DNA of 64,000 nt from Euclidia mi (Eukaryota; Arthropoda; Insecta; Lepidoptera; Erebidae), in assembly GCA_944739405.2 (NCBI GenBank), contig OX123186.2, positions 13,290,995-13,354,994 on the forward strand, in the 5' to 3' direction. The translations under genes and the position numbers were made by a program. Each line of letters opens with the position of its first letter. Position 1 is the first letter of the stretch. Positions 21,630-29,834 of the stretch are shown here, in pieces. The notes under the pieces are model-generated. The model was not told the DNA's origin, did not search any database, and saw nothing but the letters and a program-made list of their open reading frames with translations.

Positions 21630-22845
21630 TATCGACGGTTAAAAGGTAATAGGGTATAAGCGACAATTTTACCGAAAATGACTTTTAAATGCCATCCTAT
21701 TAAAAAAAAACGCTTTTTCGAATGCGCTAACTCCCATGGCTCTACGATGACTTTTTTGTCACTTATGCCCTAGTAAAAAACTGCGTTTTAGAAGTATCAT
21801 TTCGGTATAACCAACCGAATTTTAGGCCTTTATTACCATACAGGCGCTTATACCCCTGGAAAGATGGCATCCTTTTTGGTCTATTGTCGGTAATATACTT
21901 TTACTTCTTATTGGCGTAGCGATTTCAGGCGGTAACGCTTCTTTACCATTAGCATCTGTTTTGTAAGGTTGAATTTATGTCTTTTTACCTTTATCATCAA
22001 AAATATTAAGCGTCGGTTATACCTTACTACTGTTTATAAGTTTACAATGCAGTTGTTGCTTATACGCAATTACTAAAATCTAATTTGTAACTGAAATGTT
22101 GTTTATTCCCTACTACCAGTTAGGTACTATTATAATACAACTCTGTCGCTTACGCTGTATTATATGTATGCAATTCCTTAAGTCTTACTTTAAAGGAGAA
22201 CCACGTTGGTTGTTATTATTATTATTTTAAAGTCATGTCATTTAATGCGCGTTACCATTTGTCCAGATAATACTGTGTCAACTGTGTGTTGGATGTTCTC
22301 GTTTTCTTCTTGATAGATAAAGCTTGATCTGTGGAAGTGCCACGTTACCTTTTTTTAACCCACATACATACATTGTCGCTAATCTCAATATCCTTACGAT
22401 GTTTTGCTAAGCAGTGTATTTTATGCTCCATTACCTTCCGGCATAATGAGGCGAATCGTCATTTATCCTCCTTTACCCATTTTAGTTATTCTACAGACAT
22501 GTGACTTATGCCATATTACCTTTTGGTATGAGGAGATGAAATGTAGCTAAGTCTTCTATTCTCTTTATTTTTTTCTGCGTTTATGTAATTTATGCCGAAT
22601 TACCGCATGTTGCAAATAAGGTCAATTGATCTAAGCGACATAAAATCAAATAAATCAATGTCTAATCAAATAAATAAAAGTGCCAATAAATGCTCTATTT
22701 TTCTTGATTCCAGCGGTTCCATTTTCTCGATATGAAAATAAATAACAAAGTTATGTCCATTTTTCTTCAATTTCAAACTTTAAATTGCTCTCCTGGACAA
22801 TTTAGTTTTTGTTGCTTATACCCTATTACTTTTCAACCGTCGATA
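21630..22845. mobile_element. Element with 35-bp TIRs and internal array
   Basis: The left terminus 21630-21664 and right terminus 22811-22845 are inverted copies with about 32 of 35 positions identical; both read TATCGACGGTT outward-in, then GGTAATAGGGTATAAG or close. A TA dinucleotide flanks both ends, compatible with a TA target. The 1.15-kb interior codes for nothing and consists largely of a decayed tandem array (next entry). The right end abuts the truncated start of the Polinton ATPase gene, so this element probably inserted into, and removed, that gene's 5' end. The superfamily is not recognised. Confidence 0.7.
21713..22630 (+). repeat. Decayed tandem array, ~43-bp period
   Basis: A degenerate core close to GTNRCTTATRCCNTATTACC recurs in one orientation at 21758, 21844, 21970, 22012, 22055, 22098, 22145, 22237, 22416, 22458, 22501 and 22585, with weaker copies at 21801, 21886, 21928, 22375 and 22543. 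Successive starts differ by 42-47 bp or by multiples of about 43. Better units share a second half like GGTATGAGGAG. The same core forms the inner part of both terminal inverted repeats. This is direct observation by eye; unit boundaries are approximate. Confidence 0.75.
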
Positions 22846-23490
22846 TAGATTTAAATGAATCTTCTCACCAGATCAGACATAGTCCTTTATTACCGAATAC
22901 GATTCGATGTATAATGTGCGGTCCATCGAACTGTGGTAAAACAAACGTTATGATTAGTTTGTTGTTACATGAAAATGGTCTAAAATTTAAAAATCTTTAT
23001 CTTTATTCCAAAACTTCATTTCCACCAAAGTATCGTTTCTTGAGTGAAGTATTAGGAAGAGTCTCGCACATTAACTTCTACAAGTTTAGCGATGATAAAG
23101 AGGTCATTTCTCCGAGTGAAGCTTTAACAAATTCTGTGTTTATTTTTGATGATGTTGCGTGTGAAAATCAAGTAAATATTCGCAATTATTTTTGTATGGG
23201 TAGACATAAACAAATAGATTGTTTCTATTTCATCTCAAACCTATTCCAAAATTCCAAAACAACTGTTGCGTGACAATGTGAATTTTCTTATTATATTCAA
23301 ACAAGATGATGTGAATTTAAAACATATTTATGAAGAGCATGTTACTTCTGATTTAGAGTGGAAAGAGTTTAGAAATATTTGTGAAACTGTTTGGAGTAAA
23401 CCTTATAATTTTCTTCTTATTAATAAGGAATCGTCATTAAATAATGGAAGGTACAGACAGAATTTTGATATGTTTTTTAAATTTGACTGA
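22846..23490 (+). pseudogene. Polinton packaging ATPase (FtsK/HerA type)
   Basis: Genome-packaging ATPase that would pump DNA into the capsid. The Walker A motif is GPSNCGKT (about 22921-22944), the Walker B-like strand is SVFIFDD, and a conserved MGRH follows. The first part runs to a stop at 23271-23273; the second part, starting near 23266 (RDNVNFLIIFKQDD, then LINKESSLNNGRYRQNF), is in another frame. A single frameshift near 23250 separates them. The N-terminus is cut at the end of the flanking inverted-repeat element, so the native start codon and promoter are gone. The combined length of about 215 residues is near the family norm. It is the first gene of the surviving Polinton block. 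Confidence 0.85.
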
Positions 23491-23535
23491 GTGTTTATAT
23501 GTATATATATAAGTAATTAACATGGCAAATCAAAT

Positions 23536-23540
23536 TCAGT
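23536..23540 (+). promoter_or_regulatory. TCAGT initiator upstream of structural gene
   Basis: TCAGT, the arthropod RNA polymerase II initiator consensus, lies 44 bases before the ATG at 23584. It is one of four such motifs found shortly before Polinton gene starts. Confidence 0.4.
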
Positions 23541-23583
23541 ATAATTTGTTCTTTAGCTGAATACAGTTGTTAATAAGTATAAC

Positions 23584-24500
23584 ATGGAGAAAAATATTAA
23601 AATAGAATTAATTAAGTCTGTTGACTCCATAAAGAATAAAATAAAACAAATGAAAATCCAGGAACACTCTACGAACTTATCACTTGAAAAAATGTTAAAA
23701 CTGTCATAGATCCCCTTAAAACTCTAGTTGATTCAAATAAAACATTAGAAAAAATACAAAATTTTGAAAATACACACTCTAATTTTGAAGACGTGAAATT
23801 AGGTGACATTAATACTAGCTCATCTACTAAGTTTGAAGAATGCTATGACCCAGAACTGAATTCTGTACTGAACGTTAAAAAGCCTCCCCAGACGGAATTA
23901 CCGGATGATTTAGAAATATCATTAGAGGGTCGTGATATCCATGATATTTATGACCTAAACATACCATTTGGAATAAGGAGTGAAAACAAAAAAATATTAA
24001 TGGGTAATTCAATAGTTTCGTTTTCTAAAATAGATAGTGCAAATAATGATAATACCATTTTAATTAAAGTTGGTGACAAAAGCTTCTATTTAACCCCTGG
24101 TTTAAAAGAACTTTTACTTCGAAGAAAACCTGATTTGAAACAAATATCGAGCAAAGATAAACTTGTCTATAAGGATATGTTGCATTATACAAATGCACAT
24201 AAGAGAGATTTCAATCCTAACGGGCAAATTAGAGGCGATAAAGGTATCAAATATCGTGAAATAATCAAACCATTATTTTCTGAATCGTCAAACAAGAATA
24301 TTGTCACTAAATTTGGAGGAAGCTTACCAACGTTAAAGAAATACAAAAAAAGCACTGACTTGGTATATTGGGACGATCCTAACGAACTGGTTGACAGATT
24401 GAAACTATTAATTGCTTCCCGAGATGCCGGTAATACAAATCATGATAATGAAATTTTATCAATAATCGAAGAGTTAAAAGAAGCTGACATAATTAAATAA
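23584..24500 (+). pseudogene. Conserved Polinton structural-type protein
   Basis: Conserved insect Polinton protein of unknown biochemical role, usually encoded between ATPase and integrase. It starts at ATG 23584 with a Lys-rich helical N-terminus (MEKNIKIELIKSVDSI). A frameshift in the A-run at about 23689-23694 moves the frame; the rest is open from before 23793 to 24500. The body contains PFGIRSENKKILMGN, the hydrophobic YLTPGLKELLL and the conserved C-terminal signature YWDDPNELVDRLKLLIAS, ending with a SIIEELKEADII helix. The signature motif is one I recognise from Mavericks of insects. Total length is about 305 residues, as expected. The next gene, the integrase, begins 77 bases on. 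Confidence 0.75.
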
Positions 24501-24538
24501 TAAATAGTCCTAATAATATGCTTTATATTCAGTATTAT

Positions 24539-24543
24539 ATCTG
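24539..24543 (+). promoter_or_regulatory. TCAGT initiator upstream of integrase
   Basis: TCAGT 35 bases before the integrase ATG at 24578, in the spacer after the preceding gene's stop. Confidence 0.4.
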
Positions 24544-24577
24544 AATTCGAGACAAACATACCTACTGAGTTGTGAAC

Positions 24578-25501
24578 ATGAGTAAAGCTGACGTGGTAAA
24601 CGAAATTCATAAAAATGCGAGAGTGAACTATCCGCGAAGACATGTTGTCATGAGAGATATAGATGACTTGTGGCAAGCAGACTTAATTGATTTGCAATCA
24701 ATTTCAAAAGAAAATAAAAATTATAGATATATTCTTACCGTTATTGATTCATTTTCGAAATATGCTTGGGCCTTTCCTATGAGAAGTAAAAGCAAAGAAG
24801 ATGTGTATAACTCTTTCAAAATTTTGTTGGATAAAGGGCGTGTTCCTAAAAATCTGCAAACCGATAATGGAACAGAATTTTATAATAAAAAATTTCAGAA
24901 GCTTATGAAATCGTATCATATTAACCATTATTCAACCTTCTCAACAAAAAAAGCTTCAATAGTCGAACGATTTATCAGAACATTGAAATCTAAAATCTAT
25001 AAGGAATTTAGTTAAAAAGGCAATTACAATTGGGTAAATAATACCCTCAATGATGTTATTTACAAAAACAATCACACTCACCATCGCACTATTAAAGAAA
25101 TCCCTGCTAATGTGAACAATACTAATAAAAAACTGATATAAGAAAGGTATTTAAAGTTGCCAAAAAATGATAATTTAAAAAGCAAGTACAAAGTAGGTGA
25201 TTGTGTGCGTATCAGTAAATACAAAGGTACATTTGAAAAAGGTTATACTCCCAACTGGTCAACAGAAATATTTCAAATTCATAAAATACAAAATACAACT
25301 CCTATAACTTACTTAATTGAAGACACTATCAGAGGTCTGCCTATTTTAGGAGCATTTTATACACAAGAACTTCAAAAAACAAAACATCCCAATCTAGTCG
25401 AGAAAGTTCTTAGAAGAAAAGGTAACAGGGTTTTAGTAAAATGGTTAGGTTTTTCTTCAGCTGAAAGCAGTTGGATTGATCAATCAAATGTAATATTATA
25501 A
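24578..25501 (+). pseudogene. Polinton integrase (rve) with chromodomain
   Basis: Retroviral-type integrase that would insert the element into host DNA. The catalytic core shows WQADLIDL (Asp35), LQTDNGTEF (Asp96) and SIVERFIRTLK (Glu130), a D,D-33-E arrangement. Downstream are an SH3-like region (YKVGDCVRISKYKGTFEKGY) and a chromodomain at the C-terminus (VEKVLRRKGNRVLVKW, then SSWIDQSNV), which in known families binds methylated histone. The frame is continuous for 308 codons except for two in-frame stops, TAA at 25013 and TAA at 25139. I chose ATG 24578; the upstream in-frame GTG at 24572 is less likely. Gene order, size and the chromodomain all fit a Polinton integrase. Confidence 0.9.
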
Positions 25502-25564
25502 ATAAAATAACGTTAACAAACTCGAATCACATAACTATTTATTAAAGTATTCAAACCGGAATCA

Positions 25565-25569
25565 TCAGT
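25565..25569 (+). promoter_or_regulatory. TCAGT initiator upstream of PLA2 gene
   Basis: TCAGT only 7 bases before the ATG at 25576. If transcription starts at its A, the leader would be very short. Confidence 0.35.
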
Positions 25570-25575
25570 CTTATA

Positions 25576-26043
25576 ATGTGTTTTGGAGAGAGTAGTCTTC
25601 TCAATTGGCTTATTAATAATTTAGCATTTGAATTACACTTACCAGGATATAATTATTGTGGTCCAGGTACTAAATTAATAAAAAGACTAACAAAAGGAGA
25701 TAACGGCGTAAATAAGTTCGACGAATACTGCAAAGATCACGATATTGCATATCACAAGTCATCAAACTTAAAGGATCGACATAAGGCTGATTTAATTTTG
25801 TTAAAAATGGCGAAAGAGCGAGCGGTTGCTTCCGATGCCAGTATAGCTGAAAAACTCGCGGCACGCTTAGTAAGTAAGGCTATGTCAGCAAAAATTTTAA
25901 CTGGTTCTGGTTTGGACAAAAAGCATTCTCCAAAAATTACACCTGGAAAAGGGTTAAAAAGTAAATTAAAATCTGTTATTACAAAAGCAAAAAGGCATAT
26001 AAAAAAATTAAAACCTAAGAGCAAGAAAATGGCAATAGAATAA
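25576..26043 (+). CDS. PLA2-like Polinton capsid-associated protein
   Basis: 155-aa protein with a phospholipase A2 fold signature like that of the parvovirus VP1 unique region. It shows the calcium-loop motif YNYCGPGTKL (residues 25-34) and the catalytic helix FDEYCKDHDIAYH with the His55-Asp56 pair, followed by DRHKADLILL. In viruses this activity helps breach endosomal membrane; its role in Polintons is inferred. The C-terminus is strongly basic (repeated KSK/KKLK). The frame is open to a TAA at 26041, but the same frame continues directly into the next feature, which has no ATG of its own nearby. The stop may thus divide one ancestral protein or be suppressed. Confidence 0.85.
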   Translation: MCFGESSLLNWLINNLAFELHLPGYNYCGPGTKLIKRLTKGDNGVNKFDEYCKDHDIAYHKSSNLKDRHKADLILLKMAKERAVASDASIAEKLAARLVSKAMSAKILTGSGLDKKHSPKITPGKGLKSKLKSVITKAKRHIKKLKPKSKKMAIE

Positions 26044-26352
26044 GCTATTGCCGCTACTAGAGAATTGGCTGATGATTCATCGATTAAGCTCCCTCGCGTT
26101 ATTCCTATTCCAAAAACTGGGGGAGTATTACCTTTGATTCCTATTTTTGCGGGATTATCAGCTGCGGGAGCTTTAGCAGGCGGTGCAGCTGGTATTGCTA
26201 AAACCATAAATGAATTCAAAATGGCTAAAAAGCTGTATGAAGAATCGAGAAGACATAATGAAAAAATGGAAGCTCTATGTATTGGGAAAGGACTACACCT
26301 TAAACCACATAAAGGCGGCCTTGGAATTTTCGTATCAAAAGAAAAAAACTAA
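26044..26352 (+). pseudogene. Minor capsid partner, in frame after PLA2 stop
   Basis: Open frame that follows the PLA2 TAA without a shift. The first ATG is only at 26221, so either the stop is a mutation or a non-ATG start is used. It contains a Gly/Ala-rich hydrophobic stretch (VLPLIPIFAGLSAAGALAGG) followed by a charged helix (KMAKKLYEESRRHNEKME) and the end motif IGKGLHLKPHKGGLGIFV. This hydrophobic-helix-tail pattern is common at the C-terminus of PLA2-type proteins of insect Polintons and resembles small virion proteins of the adenovirus pVI kind; that analogy is inference. Confidence 0.7.
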
Positions 26353-26708
26353 GATATCGGTTACCCAAACGGGCCTTAACTAACTTTGACATTTTAAAGT
26401 ACAGGAATAGAATTCCTTATTTTAGAGGTGTCTTTATGAGAGATGAGCTCCCTAAATGTCCTTATGAAAAAGAATGTGGAGTTATTAATTTGGATAGTTC
26501 AAAAAATCCTGGTTCTCATTGGGTAGCCTATGCAAAATATAATGATTATGTTGAGTATTTTGACAGTTATGGAAATCTTAAACCTCCGAAGGAATTTATA
26601 AAATATGTAGGTTCTAACATTCAATATAATTATGAAAATATAGAACGTGATCACCCCTTCAATTGTGGACATTTATGTTTAAATTTCTTAAAGAATTTTT
26701 TGGTATAA
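26343..26708 (+). CDS. Adenain-like cysteine protease
   Basis: Maturation protease that would cleave capsid precursors, of the adenovirus protease/Ulp1 (C5/C48) type. The catalytic set is visible: His in PGSHWVAY, Asp in EYFDSYGN, Cys in NCGHLC. The conserved lead-in (LPKRALTNFDILKY, then PYFRGVFMRDELP) precedes the only in-frame ATG at 26436 by about 30 codons, so translation must begin upstream without a visible ATG; the frame is open back to 26313 and overlaps the end of the previous gene. No internal stops. At about 120 residues it is on the short side for the family, but the catalytic core is present. Confidence 0.8.
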   Translation, partial: KKLRYRLPKRALTNFDILKYRNRIPYFRGVFMRDELPKCPYEKECGVINLDSSKNPGSHWVAYAKYNDYVEYFDSYGNLKPPKEFIKYVGSNIQYNYENIERDHPFNCGHLCLNFLKNFLV

Positions 26709-26744
26709 TCATGAAATAAAATAAACAGGATCATCTAAAAGAGT

Positions 26745-26749
26745 TCAGT
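26745..26749 (+). promoter_or_regulatory. TCAGT initiator upstream of penton gene
   Basis: TCAGT 9 bases before the ATG at 26758, the first gene of the four-gene overlapping capsid cluster. Confidence 0.4.
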
Positions 26750-26757
26750 ATGCAAGC

Positions 26758-27171
26758 ATGTCTACTACGGTTACCATCTCTGGAAATAAATCGGAACTGA
26801 TTTCGTATTTTCAACCACCTCTTCATTTATCTGATCAGTACGAGTGCGGTTTACTATACTTTTCAGTATTAAAAACAAGACCGAATGTGCCCGTTAATAA
26901 CAGCAGTTTAACAGCTGTTATCAGAATTGAATGTGATCTTGTACACGGTTCATACTGCAACGGATTACCGACTCATTTTATTCATGAATTTATATCTGAT
27001 ACTGCTCCAAGTCACGGCTACATAGAAATACCTCAGAACGTTATTTACTTTCCAGTTAACAAAAATATAATTTCATCCATATCTGTTAGGATTGTAGATC
27101 AGTTTGGTTACCGTATTGACTTTGGTGAAGAAAATATTCAATTACGTCTTCATTTAAGAAAAGCAAAATGA
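26758..27171 (+). CDS. Penton-like minor capsid protein, shortened
   Basis: 137-aa protein with the ends of the Polinton single-jelly-roll minor capsid (penton) protein. N-terminal part: LISYFQPPLHLSDQYECGLL. C-terminal part: VIRIECDLVHGSYCNGLP, EIPQNVIYFPVNKNIISSIS and VRIVDQFGYRIDF. In relatives I recall, these parts are separated by a further segment of roughly 100 residues; here they join near codon 48, suggesting an in-frame internal deletion. The product would form capsid vertices. The stop TGA overlaps the next ATG (ATGA at 27168-27171). Confidence 0.75.
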   Translation: MSTTVTISGNKSELISYFQPPLHLSDQYECGLLYFSVLKTRPNVPVNNSSLTAVIRIECDLVHGSYCNGLPTHFIHEFISDTAPSHGYIEIPQNVIYFPVNKNIISSISVRIVDQFGYRIDFGEENIQLRLHLRKAK

Positions 27172-27314
27172 TAGTATATTATAAAAACTCTTCAGTGAAA
27201 ATAAAACGTCCTATTCCTTTAACGACCATTAAGATGCACAGACGTAAGAAAAACGTGAAGAAATTGACTAAATCAAATAAAAATTTTCTTAAAGCTTTAG
27301 GGTTTAAAGTATGA
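27168..27314 (+). CDS. Small basic Polinton protein, 48 aa
   Basis: 48-codon frame from ATG 27168 to TGA 27312-27314. It overlaps the preceding stop by ATGA and the following start by ATGA at 27311-27314. The peptide is very basic in the middle (MHRRKKNVKKLTKSNKNF) and ends LGFKV. Similar short Arg/Lys-rich ORFs precede the major capsid gene in insect Polintons and recall the adenovirus core peptide pX/mu, so DNA condensation in the virion is a reasonable inference. The frame is intact. Confidence 0.7.
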   Translation: MIVYYKNSSVKIKRPIPLTTIKMHRRKKNVKKLTKSNKNFLKALGFKV

Positions 27315-28516
27315 GTATACTACAGATTACCGATTTACTACACTTTGATAGTTCAATCGAAAGTTATGAAATCCATTCATACACTCCCTACAATAACAGT
27401 TTTAGAGAAAACGATGAAATCAGAATCCCCATACACCAGCAAGATATATACGTGCTACCATGAGCCAGTTCCATCTACATTGAAGGTCAGGCAAAGCTGT
27501 TCGGTAAGGATGGGCATCAGATCAAGAAAGCTGTTACGTTTACTAATAACCCTGTTATGTACTTGTTCCAAGACATCAGGTACGAAATGAATGGAATTGA
27601 AATAGATCGTATAAAAAAATCTGGAATAACATCAACAATAAAGTCATACATCTCATTTAATGAAGCAGAAAGTAAAGTTTCTGCATTATGGGGTTGGAAT
27701 TTAAACGGATTCCAAAGTGATGGACATTTTAGCATTGTGGTGCCCTTAAATAAGATTTTAGCGTTTGCAGAGGATTACAATAAAATTGTGATAAATTGTA
27801 AACACGAACTTATATTGAATAGGAGTAATTCTAAGTTAAATAGTATTATTCTTACTGATGAAGTCGTTCAGCTTCAAATAGATATACAGATAATTCAATG
27901 GAGAGTACCACATATAAAAGTTTTCGATCGAGAACGTTTAATACTTTTAAAGCACTTAGAAAGAGATAAACCTATTCAGATGGCCTTTAGAAATTGGGAT
28001 TTATATGAGTATCCTTTACTACCTAAAACCACAAAGCATTCTTGGTCAGTAAAGAATGCTTCTCAATTAGAAAACCCTCGGTATGTCATTTTTTGCTTGC
28101 AAACTAATAGAAAAAATAATAGAACTAAAGACAGTTCGGTATTTGATCATTGTGAGGTGACAAATGTTACGCTCTTTTTAAATTCGCAATATTATCCTTA
28201 TGAGCCTTTATCTTTAAAGTTTTGTGAGAACAAATATAGTATATTATATGAAATGTATGTGAAATTTCGTCAGTCGTATTACAACTCTCCGGTAGAACCG
28301 TTGCTTGATCTGCAGGATTTCAAAGAAAAGGCTCCAGTCTTCATCTTAGACTGCTCGAGGCAAAACGATAGTTTAAAAACTGGTCCAGTGGATGTAAGAT
28401 TGGAATTTGAATGTTCAACAAAAATACCAGATAAGACAACTGCATACTGTTTGATTATAAACGACCGACTTGTGGAATACAAACTTCTGAGCAACATCGT
28501 GCGTAGATTATCATGA
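27311..28516 (+). pseudogene. Major capsid protein (double jelly roll), one stop
   Basis: Hexon-like major capsid protein of the Polinton, about 401 codons from ATG 27311. A single in-frame TGA at 27461-27463 (codon 51) interrupts an otherwise continuous frame. Conserved stretches include LFQDIRYEMNGIEIDRIKK, QIIQWRVPHIKVFDRERL, AFRNWDLYEYPLL, NPRYVIFCLQTNRKN, ILYEMYVKFRQSYY and APVFILDCSRQNDSLKTG, ending with TAYCLIINDRLVEYKLL. These run along the length expected of the family and there are no further breaks. It starts in the ATGA overlap with the small basic gene and its own TGA overlaps the next gene's ATG. Confidence 0.9.
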
Positions 28517-29043
28517 CTGCTATTGTAGACATCCAAGGCTTTAAAACAGAAGCAAATGAATTCATAATAAAAGAAATTGCTATATGGTGTAATCATAGCC
28601 TGCAAGTGTTTTTAATCAAACCGCCATTTCCTTTTTACGATTTGACTAAATCGGAAAGACAACAAGTTTGCTGGATTGAGCGTAATAGAAAAATATACTG
28701 GAGCGAAGGATTTATACCTTACTCAAATTATCAATATTTTGTTTTAGATATCTTAAAAGATAAGTGTGTTTTCGTTAAAGGTCTTGAAAAAGTGTCATGG
28801 TTGAACAATATTTTAAATAGTGTTAATGTAATTAATTTAGAAGATAAAGGTTGTCTTAATTTTTTGACCCTATATGATCGCTATAAATATTCCGGAGATT
28901 TGTACAATTGTATCTATCATGACTCAATTTGTGCATTAAAAAATGTTATGTGCTTAAAAAAATGGTGCTTTGATAATAAACTTTTTTTAAAAGATACAAT
29001 ATGGATTGTTTCATTTTACCTAATCGTTTCCTATATTCACTAA
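28513..29043 (+). CDS. Terminal conserved Polinton protein
   Basis: 176-codon frame starting in an ATGA overlap with the major capsid gene (28513-28516). It carries a pattern I know from the last gene of insect Polinton capsid clusters: FIIKEIAIW near the N-terminus, then LIKPPFPFYDLTKSERQQV, CWIERNRKIYWSEGFIPY, and a conserved-looking Cys-containing C-terminal half. The KPPFPF and GFIPY motifs are the diagnostic parts. Its biochemical function is unknown to me; co-expression with the capsid is implied by the overlap. The frame is intact, ending in a hydrophobic tail (IWIVSFYLIVSYIH). Confidence 0.7.
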   Translation: MTAIVDIQGFKTEANEFIIKEIAIWCNHSLQVFLIKPPFPFYDLTKSERQQVCWIERNRKIYWSEGFIPYSNYQYFVLDILKDKCVFVKGLEKVSWLNNILNSVNVINLEDKGCLNFLTLYDRYKYSGDLYNCIYHDSICALKNVMCLKKWCFDNKLFLKDTIWIVSFYLIVSYIH

Positions 29044-29228
29044 CATACCCATTTAGTTTTAATATATACTATGATTGGAATATTACATGAATTGGTACAC
29101 ATTCATAAGTACAATAAAAAACTCAGCAAAGAGAACAGTTACATTGGTCACTAAGACAAGGAGTTAAATTCCTAACCTGAAAACCTTAGAATAGGTGTTA
29201 TTATTCTAAGCTCAAACATAATGTTAAT
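29044..29228. other. Right flank of Polinton block
   Basis: AT-rich; no Polinton terminal inverted repeat can be recognised here, so the right end of the element is either lost or not identifiable by eye. Confidence 0.5.
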
Positions 29229-29352
29229 AATCTATATCGTGAATAAAACGGATCGCAGATAACAAAAGTAGGGTGTTATTGGAGGTGTCTCAGAACGCAG
29301 AAGTCTGACGCAGAAGTCAGAACACATTTATATTAATCGATCGAACACTACA
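29229..29352 (-). repeat. Composite repeat, partial copy 2
   Basis: Reverse complement of the middle block of the repeat at 16904-17255. Shared: ATATCGTGAATAAAACGG-like start, GGATCGCAGATAAC, and CACATTTATATTAATCGATC. The palindromic end is missing. Confidence 0.7.
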
Positions 29353-29374
29353 CGTGCAGTCAATCTGCTTTATC

Positions 29375-29450
29375 TCGATACGTCCGCATCACCTGGAATC
29401 CGAGTGACCGTGGGTTCAAGTTCCATGTAGACGAAGTCAGAGGCAAAAGC
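29375..29450 (+). repeat. Decayed tRNA-SINE head
   Basis: GGAATCCGAGTGACCGTGGG followed by TTCAAGTTCC resembles a B-box region of a tRNA-derived SINE. Short and diverged, so uncertain. Confidence 0.35.
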
Positions 29451-29494
29451 TAGTTGTGGATAAAACAATTATATAATTCATAAGTACATACATT

Positions 29495-29720
29495 CATAGT
29501 CTTATGCCTGTAACCCTGAAGAGGTAGGCAAAGGTGTATTACTACACCCACCTTTTGCCAGATATATTTAAGTCCCACGTAATAGGGAGGCGAGCCTATT
29601 GCCGTACCGGGCACATTTCTAGACTTCATGCTGTTACTGAGAATTTCCTAAGAGAAAAACCCAATAACACTTTGGCCGACCCGGGAATCGAACCCGGGAA
29701 CCACCCCGATCCTACTTTCA
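29495..29720 (-). mobile_element. tRNA-SINE family A, minus strand
   Basis: Read on the minus strand: B box GGGTTCGATTCCCGGG, then TATTGGGTTTTTCTC, AGCATGAAGTCTAGAAATG, TACGGCAATAGGCTCGCC, TATTACGTGGGACTT, and the tail block CCTACCTCTTCAGGGTTACA. The tRNA-like 5' part before the B box is truncated. Same family as 30848-31089, 31382-31641, 44867-45124 and 61797-62083. Confidence 0.8.
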
Positions 29721-29834
29721 ACATTGTTAAGATTTTGCATTCATTCATTAAAATAATCAACGAGCTGTGCAAAGATAACAGTATGTACATATAAATTATT
29801 ATGAATGCATCGCTGTGCCCGAGCCGCACTGAGC

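Larger units (their letters stand above)
22846..29043 (+). mobile_element. Polinton/Maverick (adintovirus-like), partial
   Basis: Ten co-oriented genes encode the morphogenesis set of a Polinton, a virus-like DNA transposon: packaging ATPase, a conserved structural protein, integrase with chromodomain, PLA2-type protein and its C-terminal partner, adenain-type protease, penton-like minor capsid, small basic protein, major capsid protein and a terminal conserved protein. Protein-primed DNA polymerase B and the long terminal inverted repeats are not in the block, so it is incomplete. Lesions: frameshifts near 23250 and 23690, in-frame stops at 25013, 25139, 26041 and 27461. The small basic and terminal genes are open. 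The low number of lesions suggests a fairly recent loss of function. Confidence 0.9.

Noticed and set aside
21424..21666. 80-codon minus-strand frame
   Set aside because: Opens inside the terminal inverted repeat and mirrors the false start of the ATPase frame on the other side.
21713..22630. CRISPR-like array
   Set aside because: Repeats are degenerate, 43-bp period leaves no distinct spacers, the genome is eukaryotic and no cas genes exist.
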